Shown here: one piece after another, positions 49,980 to 59,188 of the stretch
Layout of the letters: each line of letters opens with the position of its first letter
Numbering within the stretch: position 1 is the first letter of the stretch
Assembly: GCA_963844205.1 (NCBI GenBank)
Contig: CAWJNK010000001.1
Coordinates: forward strand, 2,294,001-2,358,000
Direction of reading: 5' to 3'
DNA: 64,000 nt
Origin: DASSUW01 sp963844205
Lineage (GTDB): Bacteria > Actinomycetota > Thermoleophilia > Solirubrobacterales > Solirubrobacteraceae
The notes under the pieces: model-generated
What the model was told of the DNA's origin: nothing
What the model saw: the letters and a program-made list of their open reading frames with translations, nothing else
The model's database searches: none
Position numbers and translations under genes: made by a program

Positions 49980-51125
49980 TCACTCGCGATCGCCGAGCGC
50001 CACGGCGACCTTGCGTCGCAGCTCGGTCGCATCGCGGCCCTTCTCCCGCGGCAGCAACGTGATCGACTGCGTGATCGCCACGTCGAGCTCCGCGCCCCAC
50101 AGCGGGCGCTCGAGCTTCGCGGCGAGGGTCCCGACCGACCGCCCGATCCCGCGCCAGGTCAGGCCGACGCTGGCCAGGATCGTCCCGGCTCCGGCGACGA
50201 CGGCCGCGTCGGTGTCGGTGATGACGATCAGCGCCACGCCGCCGGCGAAGAGGGCGACGATCAGCACCACGAGCAGCCAGAACCGCTTGAGCACGGTCCC
50301 GGCCAGGCTGCGCATCCGGCGCGACAGCCGCTCGGCCGCGTCGAGGTAGTCGTCGATCTCGAGCATGTCGGTGCCGGACTTCTCCCCCGCCAGCAGCGAC
50401 CGCCACAGCTCCCCCTGGCGGGCGAGCAGGAGCCAGGTCTCGGGCTTCTCGGGCGCGACCGAGCTGCGTGACTCGATCGACGCGCGCCATTCGTGGATCG
50501 AAGCGCGGACGCTGTGGCCGGCGTGAGGCGCGAGCGCGGAGCCGAGGTCGTCGATGGCGGCGATGACGGGCGCGACGGCCGGGCCGGTGAGGTGGCTCTT
50601 GAGCGTCGTCTCGGAGTCAGGACGGGACGTGAGCTGGAGCAGCGCCCGCCCGACGGCGTACGCCTTGCCGAGCCGCATGTCGGTGGCGCTGAGGACGCCG
50701 AGCGCCTTGCCGTCGAGGTCGGCCGCCGCACCCCGGCGAGCGTCCGCATCCGCGGCCGCGAGGCAGTTCTCCAGCTCCTGCGAGGGCAGCTCCAGCGTGG
50801 CCTTCGTGACGAGGTCGGTCAGCTTCGCGAACGCGACCTTCGCGTGGCTGGCGCAGAAGTCGACCATGAGCGTGTCCGTGATGCCGGTGACCGGCCCGAG
50901 GTCGCCGCGCGCGGCGGCCGCCGTCAGCCGGAGCTGCCCCGGATGGGCGAGCGCCGCCACGTACCAGCCGAGCGTGACCGCGGCGGTGACATGCGACTCC
51001 GCGGCGGCGGTCTCCTGCGCACGGACGGCGGACACGAGCGCGTCCGTGAACGCGGTCGCCACGTCCGACGGCTTGCCGTTGCCGGGCTGAGAGGTGGGCG
51101 TTGTGGCCTGCTGAACGGTCGCCAT
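49980..51125 (-). CDS. hypothetical membrane-anchored protein
   Basis: 381 residues: a long helical soluble N-terminal part (about 1-270) with no recognised domain, then two adjacent hydrophobic helices (FWLLVVLIVALFAGGVALIVI and AAVVAGAGTILASVGL, about 286-325) and a short basic C-terminal tail. I do not recognise the family. ATG 51125 gives a sensible N-terminus (MATVQQATT); no good Shine-Dalgarno is visible. It follows the PD-(D/E)XK-like gene by 45 bp on the same strand. Confidence 0.6.
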   Translation of the reverse strand: MATVQQATTPTSQPGNGKPSDVATAFTDALVSAVRAQETAAAESHVTAAVTLGWYVAALAHPGQLRLTAAAARGDLGPVTGITDTLMVDFCASHAKVAFAKLTDLVTKATLELPSQELENCLAAADADARRGAAADLDGKALGVLSATDMRLGKAYAVGRALLQLTSRPDSETTLKSHLTGPAVAPVIAAIDDLGSALAPHAGHSVRASIHEWRASIESRSSVAPEKPETWLLLARQGELWRSLLAGEKSGTDMLEIDDYLDAAERLSRRMRSLAGTVLKRFWLLVVLIVALFAGGVALIVITDTDAAVVAGAGTILASVGLTWRGIGRSVGTLAAKLERPLWGAELDVAITQSITLLPREKGRDATELRRKVAVALGDRE

Positions 51126-51170
51126 GGGGGCGAGCCGACCACAGCGCGAGGCGCGGGTCAAGTCCGCCGG

Positions 51171-51848
51171 TCAGCCTGCAAGCGTGTGCAGCGGGGCGCG
51201 GCCGCGCTTGCCGGCCTGCTCGACGATCCCGATCGTCCGCAGGCAGTAGACCGTGCGCTGCGCCAGCAGCGTGCTGCAGCGCAGTAGCGTGGCCAGCTCG
51301 CGGGTGCTGAACGGCTCGCGCGGGAGCGCCGGCAGCGCCGCCAGGATGTCCTCCGGCGTGCGCAGCGCGACGCGATCGAGCACGTCGACGAGCCGCCGCT
51401 CCCCCGGGTCCCGGGTACGCCCGCGCTTCGTTGTCGGCTGAGGTCGGCGGATGTGGTCCTCGCGCAGCAGCAGCACCTCGATCGTGAGGTTGGGGTGCGT
51501 CAGCAGCGACGGGAACGCGACCAGCTGGTCGAACACGGCCACCGCCGTCGCGCGCTTGGGCGAGCGGCGGGCGCCGAGCACCTGGCCGTGCTCGTCGACC
51601 CGGACGATCCGGCGCTCGGCCGCCACCGGGTGCACGACCCGGATGCGGTGCTCGTCGAGCAGCGCGTCGAGCTTGCGGCCGAGCGGGCCGAAGCCGCCGG
51701 TCTGCACCTCCACCAGCTCGCCGTCGGCCCGGACGAGGTCGATCACGAACCGCCCCACCGGCACCTCGAGGCGGTCGCCGGGCTCGGCCAGCAGGGCCTT
51801 CACGGCGGCGTGAAGCGGACCTTCGCGCATCACCCCGATGGTCGCCAC
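51171..51848 (-). CDS. possible PD-(D/E)XK-like nuclease-fold protein
   Basis: 225 residues. The N-terminal third reads VGRFVIDLVRADGELVEVQTGGFGPLG followed by LDEHRIRVVHPVAAERRIV. The Asp of IDLV and the EVQ triplet lie in beta strands spaced as in the D...ExK active site of restriction-like nucleases, with Gln in place of Lys. The C-terminal part is helical and HTH-like (STRELATLLRCSTLLAQRTVY). Activity and substrate are unknown. GTG 51848 is 7 nt after a TAGCCT box; ATG 51830 is an alternative. Confidence 0.55.
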   Translation of the reverse strand: MATIGVMREGPLHAAVKALLAEPGDRLEVPVGRFVIDLVRADGELVEVQTGGFGPLGRKLDALLDEHRIRVVHPVAAERRIVRVDEHGQVLGARRSPKRATAVAVFDQLVAFPSLLTHPNLTIEVLLLREDHIRRPQPTTKRGRTRDPGERRLVDVLDRVALRTPEDILAALPALPREPFSTRELATLLRCSTLLAQRTVYCLRTIGIVEQAGKRGRAPLHTLAG

Positions 51849-51877
51849 GCGGCACAGGCTATTGCCGGCTCCGGCGC

Positions 51878-53851
51878 TCAAGCCAGCGGGATCTGCGCGG
51901 TGATGCGTGTGCCGCCGCCGGGCGGGCTGTCGACCTCGAGCCGCCCGTTGAGCGCCTCGACGCGTGCGGCAAGCCCGCGCAGCCCTGAGCCGCCGGCGGG
52001 ATCGGCGCCGCCGACGCCGTCGTCGGAGACCGTCACCGTCGCGGCCCCGTTGGCGCGGCCGATGCTGACCGTCGCGCTCGAGGCTTGCGCGTACTTGGCG
52101 ACGTTCGTGATCGACTCGGCGACCACGTAGTACGCCGCAGCCTCGACCGGCGCGGCAAACCGCTCCTCCGGCACGCCGGTCACCTCCACCGGCACCGGGG
52201 CGCGAGCCACGAGGGCATCCAGGGCCGGGCCGAGGCCGCGGTCGGTGAGGACCACGGGATGGATGCCGCGCGCCAGCTCGCGCAGCTCCTCGAGGCCGCG
52301 GGCGAGATCGGTCTGCGCGCTCGACAGCAGCTCGCGCGCGCCCGCCGGGTCGCGGTCGAGCTTGGCCGCCGCCATGTTGAGCTCCAGGGCGACCGACACC
52401 AGGCGCTGCTGGGCGCCGTCGTGGAGGTTGCGCTCGAGCCGCTGGCGCTCGGCGTCACCGACCTCCACGAGCTTGGCGCGCGAGCGGGCGAGCTTCTCGT
52501 ACGCGTCGGCGTTCGCGAGCGCCTGCGCGACGAGGTCCGCGAAGTCGAGCAGGCGCCGCTCGATGCCCCGCGGGAGCGGCTCGGCCGAGGTGCTCGCGGC
52601 GGCCAGGGCGCCCCACAGGTGGCCGCCGACGTTGACCGGCGCCGCGACCGCGCCCCGGTAGCCGGCACCGACGAGCGCCGCGGCGAGCGTCCCGCTCGTG
52701 TCCTCGTAGCTGTCGACGCGTGCCGCCTGGCCGGTCCGCACGACCCGGGCGACGGCCGTGTCGCCATCGACATCGAACCGTTCGCCCACCGGGAACCGCG
52801 GCGGCCCGTCCTCGCTCCACGCCCCGACGACGGTGACGGTCCGCCCGCCGTCGTACTGCATGACGTTCGCCCCCGGCAGGCCCAGCAGCCGCCCGACCTC
52901 CTCGGTCACCTGCTCGAACACGCGGCTCGGCTCGGCGTCGCTCGCCACCAGCGTCGCGACCCGGCGCAGCGCCGCCTGCTCCCCGGCCAGCTCGCGCTGG
53001 GCCCGCTCGGCACGGCTACGCTCGGCCGTCACGGCGGCCAGGAGCAGCGACGTGACCGCCGCGATGGCGATGAAGAGCTGGGTCGCGAGCAGGCTGTCGG
53101 TGACCGAGTCGCGCACGAACGGCCCGTCCTCCTGTGCCGTGTTCCAGACCGTGATCGAGCAGACGACGAGGATCGCCGTCGCCGCGCCGCGCGGTCCGAA
53201 GCGCAGGGCGGCCAGCAGGAGCACGGGGAAGACGACGTACGGGACGTCGCGCTGCGGTGCCAGCTCGGCGAGGAGCAGCAGAACGGCGAGCAGCACGCCG
53301 CCCTGGACGAGATCGCGGCGCCGGATGCCGCGCACGCCGAGCGCCGCCCATGTGAGCACGGCCGGTGCGACGACCAGCACGCCGCTGGCATCCCCGAGCA
53401 TCCACGTCCGATAGACGTCGTCGAGCTCGCTGGTCGAGATCACGTCGCCGAGCCAGAGCGCCGTCGGCCCGAACGCGGCGCTGACGACCGCGGCGACGAG
53501 CGCCGCGACGATCAGCGCCACGACGTCGCCGACTCGGTCGAGCGCCGAGCGGCCGGCGGTCAGCCGCCGCAGCAGCAGGGCCGCCAGCACGAGCGCCACG
53601 GTGTTCCCGACCGTCTGGGCCAGCACCGTGCCGAGCGGCGTGGAGAAGTCCCCGAGCAGGAGGTCGCCGATGACGATGCCCGGCACCACGCGAGGGCCGT
53701 ACAGGACCAGGACCGCCAGCCCCAGCCCCGCCGGCGGCCACACCGCCGCGACGGCGCCGTCGAGATACGCCAATTCCAGCCCGATCCGGCCCGCGACGTA
53801 ATAGGCGAGCGCGATCAGAGCGATCGAAACGACGTACCGCGAAGCGCCCAT
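51878..53851 (-). CDS. membrane sensor histidine kinase (MASE1-GAF-HisKA_3)
   Basis: 657 residues. About eight membrane helices of a MASE1-type sensor (1-285, LELAYLDGAVAAVWPPAGLGLA near 25-46 is typical), a GAF domain (about 300-450), HisKA_3 with RLERNLHDGAQQRLVSVAL near 470-488 and HATPase with ESITNVAKYAQA near 575-586 and SDDGVGG, ending ITAQIPLA. It senses an unknown signal at the membrane. ATG 53851 has GAGAGGAG upstream. It is divergent from the Cys-repeat gene. Confidence 0.88.
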   Translation of the reverse strand: MGASRYVVSIALIALAYYVAGRIGLELAYLDGAVAAVWPPAGLGLAVLVLYGPRVVPGIVIGDLLLGDFSTPLGTVLAQTVGNTVALVLAALLLRRLTAGRSALDRVGDVVALIVAALVAAVVSAAFGPTALWLGDVISTSELDDVYRTWMLGDASGVLVVAPAVLTWAALGVRGIRRRDLVQGGVLLAVLLLLAELAPQRDVPYVVFPVLLLAALRFGPRGAATAILVVCSITVWNTAQEDGPFVRDSVTDSLLATQLFIAIAAVTSLLLAAVTAERSRAERAQRELAGEQAALRRVATLVASDAEPSRVFEQVTEEVGRLLGLPGANVMQYDGGRTVTVVGAWSEDGPPRFPVGERFDVDGDTAVARVVRTGQAARVDSYEDTSGTLAAALVGAGYRGAVAAPVNVGGHLWGALAAASTSAEPLPRGIERRLLDFADLVAQALANADAYEKLARSRAKLVEVGDAERQRLERNLHDGAQQRLVSVALELNMAAAKLDRDPAGARELLSSAQTDLARGLEELRELARGIHPVVLTDRGLGPALDALVARAPVPVEVTGVPEERFAAPVEAAAYYVVAESITNVAKYAQASSATVSIGRANGAATVTVSDDGVGGADPAGGSGLRGLAARVEALNGRLEVDSPPGGGTRITAQIPLA

Positions 53852-53950
53852 CTCCTCTCGGGCCGAGTCTAATCATCTGCTGACCCTCCAACTTCTTGAC
53901 GGTCCAGCCGTTCTGAAGGGAGAAAACAGGACCTTTGGAGGCAAACCACC

Positions 53951-54502
53951 GTGAAGCGACTGCTCATCATCGTCGGCGCGATCGCCGTTCTCGCTGCTCC
54001 GGCCAGCGCCGCCGCTGCGAAGCCGAGCAAGGCCGATAAGCGCGAAGCGCAGAAGGAGTGCCGCGACCTGCGCGGGACGACCGACGCCACGCGCGAGGCG
54101 TTCAAGGCGGAGTTCAAGAACTTCGGCGCCTGCGTGTCGCAGAAGTCGAAGGAGGCGAAGGCCGAGCGCAAGGCGGCCGCGAAGAACGCCTCGCAGGAGT
54201 GCCGCGAGGAACGCGGCGACACCGACGCGACCCGTGAGGCCTTCAAGGCGAAGTACGGCACCAACGGGAACAAGAGCAACGCGTTCGGCAAGTGCGTGTC
54301 TGGGAAGGCGAAGGCGAAGCGGGCCGAGCAGGACGCGGAGGACGCCGAGGCGGCGGCCGAGCAGAAGAGCGCCGCGGAGGATTGCGACACCGAGCGCGGC
54401 GACACGACCGAGAGCCGCAAGGCGTTCGAGGCCAAGTACGGCAAGAACGGCAACAAGCGCAACGCCTTCGGCAAGTGCGTGTCGCAGAAGGACGACGCCT
54501 GA
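53951..54502 (+). CDS. secreted Lys-rich protein with three Cys-pair repeats
   Basis: A 183-residue exported protein (signal LLIIVGAIAVLAAPASAAAA). The mature part is three similar units, each with two Cys: ECRDLRGTTDATREAFKAEF...GACVSQ, ECREERGDTDATREAFKAKY...GKCVS and DCDTERGDTTESRKAFEAKY...GKCVSQ. Each pair could form a disulfide, giving beads on a Lys/Ala-rich string. Function unknown. GTG 53951 follows GGAGG. A strong terminator follows. Confidence 0.75.
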   Translation: MKRLLIIVGAIAVLAAPASAAAAKPSKADKREAQKECRDLRGTTDATREAFKAEFKNFGACVSQKSKEAKAERKAAAKNASQECREERGDTDATREAFKAKYGTNGNKSNAFGKCVSGKAKAKRAEQDAEDAEAAAEQKSAAEDCDTERGDTTESRKAFEAKYGKNGNKRNAFGKCVSQKDDA

Positions 54503-54530
54503 CGTAGCACCCGGTCGGGGGGAAGCCACC

Positions 54531-54563
54531 GGGCCCGCGGTCGCCTACTGGCGCCGCGGGCCC
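54531..54563 (+). terminator. Rho-independent-like terminator
   Basis: GGGCCCGCGG (54531-54540) pairs with CCGCGGGCCC (54554-54563) and is followed by TTTCT. It ends the Cys-repeat gene transcript. Confidence 0.85.
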
Positions 54564-54605
54564 TTTCTCGGGGAACCGGAGGGCGAGGCGCGGTGTAGCC
54601 CGTGT

Positions 54606-55184
54606 ATGCGACGCCTCGCCCTCCTCACCGTCCTTCTGGCCGCTCTCGCCGTCGCCGCCCCCGCGACGGCCAAGGAGATCCAATCGGTCACGGTCTGCGG
54701 CGCGGGCGGCTGCTCGACGTCGAAGGACCCATCGTTGATGAGCGGGATGATCGACGTCGGGCCCCCGACCAGCGCGCCGAAAGCTCCGGCGCCCTTCTAC
54801 CGCCTGACGATGGCCATCGGCGACGGTCACGAGGTCTTCGGGCGCGTCCAGTCGTCGTGGGTGCCGTCGGCGGGACGGATGCTGGCGGAGGACGGCAACT
54901 GGCTGGCCGTCAGGCCGGTCGTCGGCCGCCGTCTCGATCGCCTGGCAGCCGGTCTTGCGGCTCTGCCGGCCGCCCAGCTCCAGGGCTTCCCGACCGCCGA
55001 CGCGGACGTCGCCTCGCCACGTCCGGCGCCGGCGGTCACATCGAGCGACGGGCCGCCGATCGTCCCCCTTGTCGCCGTCGCGCTGCTCGTCGCGGTGGTC
55101 GCGGCGGGCGCGACCTTCCGGGCCGGAAGGTCGCGCGCTTCACGTCGCGGCGTCAGCAGCTACTCGGGGCCGGCTCCTTCTTGA
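54606..55184 (+). CDS. exported hypothetical protein with C-terminal membrane helix
   Basis: 192 residues: signal peptide (LALLTVLLAALAVAAPATA), a short Cys-containing start to the mature part (VTVCGAGGCSTSKDP), a beta-rich middle, a Pro-rich linker and a C-terminal hydrophobic helix (IVPLVAVALLVAVVAAGATF) with a basic tail. It is therefore probably anchored at the outer face of the membrane. No family recognised. The start could be GTG 54603. The 3' end overlaps the convergent lipase gene by 32 nt. Confidence 0.65.
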   Translation: MRRLALLTVLLAALAVAAPATAKEIQSVTVCGAGGCSTSKDPSLMSGMIDVGPPTSAPKAPAPFYRLTMAIGDGHEVFGRVQSSWVPSAGRMLAEDGNWLAVRPVVGRRLDRLAAGLAALPAAQLQGFPTADADVASPRPAPAVTSSDGPPIVPLVAVALLVAVVAAGATFRAGRSRASRRGVSSYSGPAPS

Positions 55185-56289
55185 ACCGGGCGGCGATGTA
55201 GTCGATGACATCGTCCTGAACCGCCGGCAGGAGGTCGATGTGACCGAGGCCGGGGTACTCGGCCAGCTGCACCGACCCGCCGAGCGTGCACATCTGACCC
55301 TCGAGGCTCCGGGTCGCGTCGGCCGGGACGGTGTCGTCGCTCAGGCCCTGGACGAGCAGGACCGGTGAGCCCGGGGCCTCCTGCCCGGGGTTGTTCGCGG
55401 CGAACTTGGCGAGGATCGCGTCGGACAGCTCGCCGCCGACGAGGAGCTCGTCGGCCGTCAGGTCGCCGAACGCCGCCATGACCTCGTCGAAGCATCCGCT
55501 CTCGAGCACGTCGATCCGATCGAGGGCCGGCTGAGCCAGCACCTGGTCCAGGTGCACGGTCGGATCGAGCGCCACAAGGCCGGAGATCGCCATCACGAGG
55601 TAGCCCTGGACGGGCGTGCCGACCACCGCGGGAACGATGCGCTCGAGGTTGGAGGCCGGCGCCAGGGCGACCGTGGCGCGAAGGTGCAGGCCCTTGCCGT
55701 AGGTGTCGGCCTGCTGGCCGGCGAAGATGGCCGCCTGCCCGCCCTGCGAATGCCCGCTCACGACCCACTTGTCCGAGAGCTCCGGGTCGAGGTTCCGGGC
55801 CGCCCGGACCGAGTCGATGACGGAACGCCCCTCGCTCTTCCCGGTGACGTAGGGATGCGGGCCCGGCGTGCCGAGGCCGGGGTAGTCGGCGGCGGTGACG
55901 GTCCAGCCCTGGCTCACGTAGCCGGCGACGACGCGGGTGTAGTCGTCATACACGGGCAGGTCGAAATGGTCGGTCGCTGACGGCGCACACTGGTCGGCGA
56001 CCCCCGTCGTGCCGTGCGCCCACGCCACCGTGCGCGTGGCGTTCTCCTTGTGTGACTGCGCGACCTCCGGCCGCGGGGTCAGCACCGCGCCCGACACGAC
56101 GATCGGCTCGCCGCTCGGGTCGGTCGAGACGTACTTGATGCGCTTGCCGGTGGCGAGCGCATCGAGGCTGGGAGTGAGCGTCATCGGCTCGCTGCTGACG
56201 ATGGTGCCGGGCTTCGGGCTCGCCTGCGCGAGGCTCGGGAGCGTGAGGGCTACGAGCAGCCCGACGAGTGGAACGGCGTACTTCTTCAT
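55153..56289 (-). CDS. secretory lipase (LIP family)
   Basis: A 378-residue exported alpha/beta hydrolase. Signal peptide (VPLVGLLVALTLPSLAQA); RTVAWAHGTTGVADQCAPS near 86-104 (oxyanion hole), DYPGLGTPGPHPY near 135-147, nucleophile in VVSGHSQGGQAAIF near 175-188, Asp in LLVQGLSDDTVPAD near 308-321 and His in YPGLGHIDL near 345-353. Matches actinobacterial LIP-type secretory lipases that cleave triacylglycerol or esters outside the cell. It is divergent from the LAL regulator at 56450, which is a natural candidate controller. Confidence 0.88.
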   Translation of the reverse strand: MKKYAVPLVGLLVALTLPSLAQASPKPGTIVSSEPMTLTPSLDALATGKRIKYVSTDPSGEPIVVSGAVLTPRPEVAQSHKENATRTVAWAHGTTGVADQCAPSATDHFDLPVYDDYTRVVAGYVSQGWTVTAADYPGLGTPGPHPYVTGKSEGRSVIDSVRAARNLDPELSDKWVVSGHSQGGQAAIFAGQQADTYGKGLHLRATVALAPASNLERIVPAVVGTPVQGYLVMAISGLVALDPTVHLDQVLAQPALDRIDVLESGCFDEVMAAFGDLTADELLVGGELSDAILAKFAANNPGQEAPGSPVLLVQGLSDDTVPADATRSLEGQMCTLGGSVQLAEYPGLGHIDLLPAVQDDVIDYIAARFKKEPAPSSC

Positions 56290-56400
56290 CGCGATCGCCT
56301 TTTCGGTCGGCGTGATCAGGGCCCGGCAAGCATCTGGGGCCGGGATCGTGCTCGCGCCTGCGCGATCCCCAAAGGCGAAGGGAGGCGGGAGCGCACCGCG

Positions 56401-56442
56401 TAGGGGGAATCCCTAGCCGCGCCGTCGCGCACGGATTAGCGT
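56401..56442 (+). promoter_or_regulatory. LAL regulator promoter: palindrome plus TAGCGT box
   Basis: TAGGGGGAATCCCTAG (56401-56416) is a near-perfect palindrome 33 nt upstream of GTG 56450, and TAGCGT (56437-56442) ends 7 nt before that GTG. The same two elements in the same order and spacing precede the paralogue at 61900. The palindrome covers the expected -35 region. Confidence 0.65.
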
Positions 56443-56449
56443 TGCTCGC

Positions 56450-59188
56450 GTGCTGGTCGGTCGCGAGAGCGAGTGTGTACGCATCGACGAGGTGCTGGAA
56501 CGGGCGCGCGGCGGCCGCAGCGCCGCGCTCGTCCTCCGCGGCGATGCGGGCATCGGCAAGACGGCGCTGCTCGAGTACGCGGTCGAGCGCGCGCAGGACA
56601 TGAAGGTCGTCTCCGCGCTCGGCGTCGAGTCCGAGACCGAGCTCGATTTCTCGGCGCTGCTCGAGGTCTGCCGGCCGATGCTCGACCACATCGACGAGGT
56701 CCCCGCCGGGCAGGCCGAGGCGCTGCGCGCCGCACTCGGGCTCGCCGCCACGGGCGCCGCCGACCGCTTCATGATCGGCGCCGCGACCCTCTCGCTCCTC
56801 GCCGCCGCGGGTGAGGCCCATCCGGTGCTGGTCGTGATCGACGATGCGCACTGGCTGGACCGCCCGTCCGCCGACGCACTCCGGTTCGCATCACGCCGGC
56901 TCGAAGCGGATCCGGTCTGCGTCCTGTTCGCGACACGCGAAGGTGACGAACCCACGTTCGAGGCGCCCGGCATCGACTCCCTCCGGGTCGCCGGGATCGA
57001 CCGGACATCCGCGTCGAGTCTCCTCGCGCGCGACGGCGTCGGGCCGGACGTCGCCGACCGGCTCTGGCAGGCGACCGGCGGGAATCCGCTCGCGCTCCTG
57101 GAGCTGCCGAGCGTCCTCTCCGCGAGGCAGCTCGCGGGGAGGGAGCCGCTGGAGGATCCGCTGCCCGCCGGCGCGAGCGTGGAGCGCGCCTTCGCGGGCC
57201 GTGCGCGCGCGCTCCCACGCGATGCCCAGCGCGCGCTGCTCGTCGCGGCCGTCTCGACGACCGACGACATGGCCACGGTCTCGGAGGCGGCGGCGGAGCT
57301 TTGCGCGGACGCCTCTGCGCTCGAGGCCGCCGAGGACGCGGGGCTCGTTCACGTCCGCGGCGGCCGCATCCGCTTCCGCCATCCCCTGGTGCGCTCGGCC
57401 GTCTACCACACGGCCGCGCCCTCGGACCGGCGAGCCGCCCACCGCGCACTGACGACGACGCTCCGCCTCCAGCCGGAGCAGCGCGCGTGGCATCTGGCGG
57501 CGGCCACCCTCGGGCCCGACGAGGAGGCCGCGAGCGCGCTCGCCGCCGCGGCCGAGCACGCGCTGCTGCGCTCGGGGTACGCGTCCGCCGCCGCCGCGCT
57601 CGAGCGCGCCGCGCACCTCACGCCAGAGGGTGACGAGCGCAGGCGGCGGCTCGTGAGAGCGGCGGACGCCTACTGGCTCGCCGGTCGTTCGGAGTCGTCC
57701 CGCGTGCTGCTCGAAGCCGCGCTCGAGGGCTGCCCTGATCCGGAGCTGCGCGCCGACGCCCTCCACCTCCTGGGCAAGATCGAGTACTACGACGGTCCGC
57801 CTATGGCGGGCCACCGGCGGCTGGTCGACGCCGCGCGACACGTCGAGGAGCTCGATCCTGCGAAGGCGGTGGCGATCCTCGCCGACGCCGTCGAGGCGTG
57901 CATCTACGCGGCCGAGCCGGACGCGGGCGGCGAGGCCGCGCTTCGCGCGCGCGAGCTGGCGCCGCAGGACGGCAGCTACGCGGACTTCATGGCGGAGGTG
58001 AACCTCGCCGAGCTGCTCTTCTTCGCCGGTCACGCCGACATCGGTGGGCCGATGTTCGAGCGCGCGCTCGCGATCCTCCATGCGAGCGAAGCGCTCCAGA
58101 GCGAGCCGCGGGTCGTGAGCCGCGCCGCGATCGCGCTCTGCTGGCTCGAGCGCGGCGTGGAGGCGCACGAGCACGCGGCGCGGGCTGCGGCGCTGGCCCG
58201 CCGGCAGGGCGCGATCGGTGCCCTCCCCTACGCCCTCATCGTCGTGGCCTGGACATGCAGGCGCGTCGGCCTCTGGCAGGAAGGCCTCGCCGCCGGGAGC
58301 GAAGGGGTCGCGCTCGCTCGCGAGATGGAGCAGACGACGATGATGGTCGATTGCCTGGCCGAGCTGAGCATCATCGAGGCGCAGCGCGGCGACGAGACCG
58401 AATGCCGGAGCCACTGCGACGAGGTCGAAGCGATCACCGGCAGGCTCGGCCTCGGCAACCGCGCGCTGTTCAACGCGTGTGTGATCGGGATCCTCGAGCT
58501 CTCGCTCGGGAACCTCGAGGCGGCCGCGGCGAGCCTCGAGAGGAGCGCCGGCTGGGCGGAGGAGGTCGGCGTCCACGCCGTCGAGGCCGTCCCGATCCCG
58601 GACCTCGTCGAGACCTACGTGCGGCTGGGACGGATCGACGACGCCCGCGCGGCGCTGGCCCGGCTCCGCGCCGGCGGCAGCCCGCGCTTCGCCGCCGTCC
58701 TCGCCGCGCGGTGCGCCGGGCTCGTCGATGACGACTTCGAGGGCCACTTCCGCCGATCGCTCGAGCTCCACCCCGAGAACGACGACGTCTTCGGGCGCGC
58801 CCGCACGCAGCTCTGCTTCGGCGAGCGACTCCGTCGCGCGGGGCGGCGCGTCGAGGCGCGCGAGCAGCTCCGCGCGGCGCTCGCGACGTTCGAGCGCCTC
58901 GGAGCCACCCCGTGGGAGGATCGCGCGCGGACCGAGCTGCGCGCCAGCGGCGAGCGGCTCCGGCGACGGGAGCTGGACGAGGCCGAGGAGCTGACGCCGC
59001 AGGAGCTGCAGATCGCCATCCACGTCGCCGAGGGGAAGTCGAACAAGGACGTCGGCGCCGCCCTCTTCATCAGCCACAAGACCGTCGAGTTCCATCTCGG
59101 GCGCATCTACCGCAAGCTGAGCATCCACTCGCGCGGCGAGCTGATCAGGCGCTTCGCGACCGATCTCCGGGCGCCCTCACACGCCTGA
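56450..59188 (+). CDS. LAL-type LuxR regulator with AAA+ ATPase domain (A)
   Basis: A 912-residue STAND-type regulator. The N-terminal ATPase shows Walker A (GDAGIGKTALLEYAV near 30-44), Walker B (VLVVIDDAHWLD near 124-135) and the NPLALLELPS motif near 213-222. A long helical TPR-like region follows (about 320-830). The C-terminus has the LuxR HTH (LTPQELQIAIHVAEGKSNKDVG, ISHKTVEFHLGRIYRKL). ATP-dependent oligomerisation on an inducer is the known mode. GTG 56450 appears leaderless. Convergent, with a 12-nt overlap, with its paralogue. Confidence 0.9.
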   Translation: MLVGRESECVRIDEVLERARGGRSAALVLRGDAGIGKTALLEYAVERAQDMKVVSALGVESETELDFSALLEVCRPMLDHIDEVPAGQAEALRAALGLAATGAADRFMIGAATLSLLAAAGEAHPVLVVIDDAHWLDRPSADALRFASRRLEADPVCVLFATREGDEPTFEAPGIDSLRVAGIDRTSASSLLARDGVGPDVADRLWQATGGNPLALLELPSVLSARQLAGREPLEDPLPAGASVERAFAGRARALPRDAQRALLVAAVSTTDDMATVSEAAAELCADASALEAAEDAGLVHVRGGRIRFRHPLVRSAVYHTAAPSDRRAAHRALTTTLRLQPEQRAWHLAAATLGPDEEAASALAAAAEHALLRSGYASAAAALERAAHLTPEGDERRRRLVRAADAYWLAGRSESSRVLLEAALEGCPDPELRADALHLLGKIEYYDGPPMAGHRRLVDAARHVEELDPAKAVAILADAVEACIYAAEPDAGGEAALRARELAPQDGSYADFMAEVNLAELLFFAGHADIGGPMFERALAILHASEALQSEPRVVSRAAIALCWLERGVEAHEHAARAAALARRQGAIGALPYALIVVAWTCRRVGLWQEGLAAGSEGVALAREMEQTTMMVDCLAELSIIEAQRGDETECRSHCDEVEAITGRLGLGNRALFNACVIGILELSLGNLEAAAASLERSAGWAEEVGVHAVEAVPIPDLVETYVRLGRIDDARAALARLRAGGSPRFAAVLAARCAGLVDDDFEGHFRRSLELHPENDDVFGRARTQLCFGERLRRAGRRVEAREQLRAALATFERLGATPWEDRARTELRASGERLRRRELDEAEELTPQELQIAIHVAEGKSNKDVGAALFISHKTVEFHLGRIYRKLSIHSRGELIRRFATDLRAPSHA

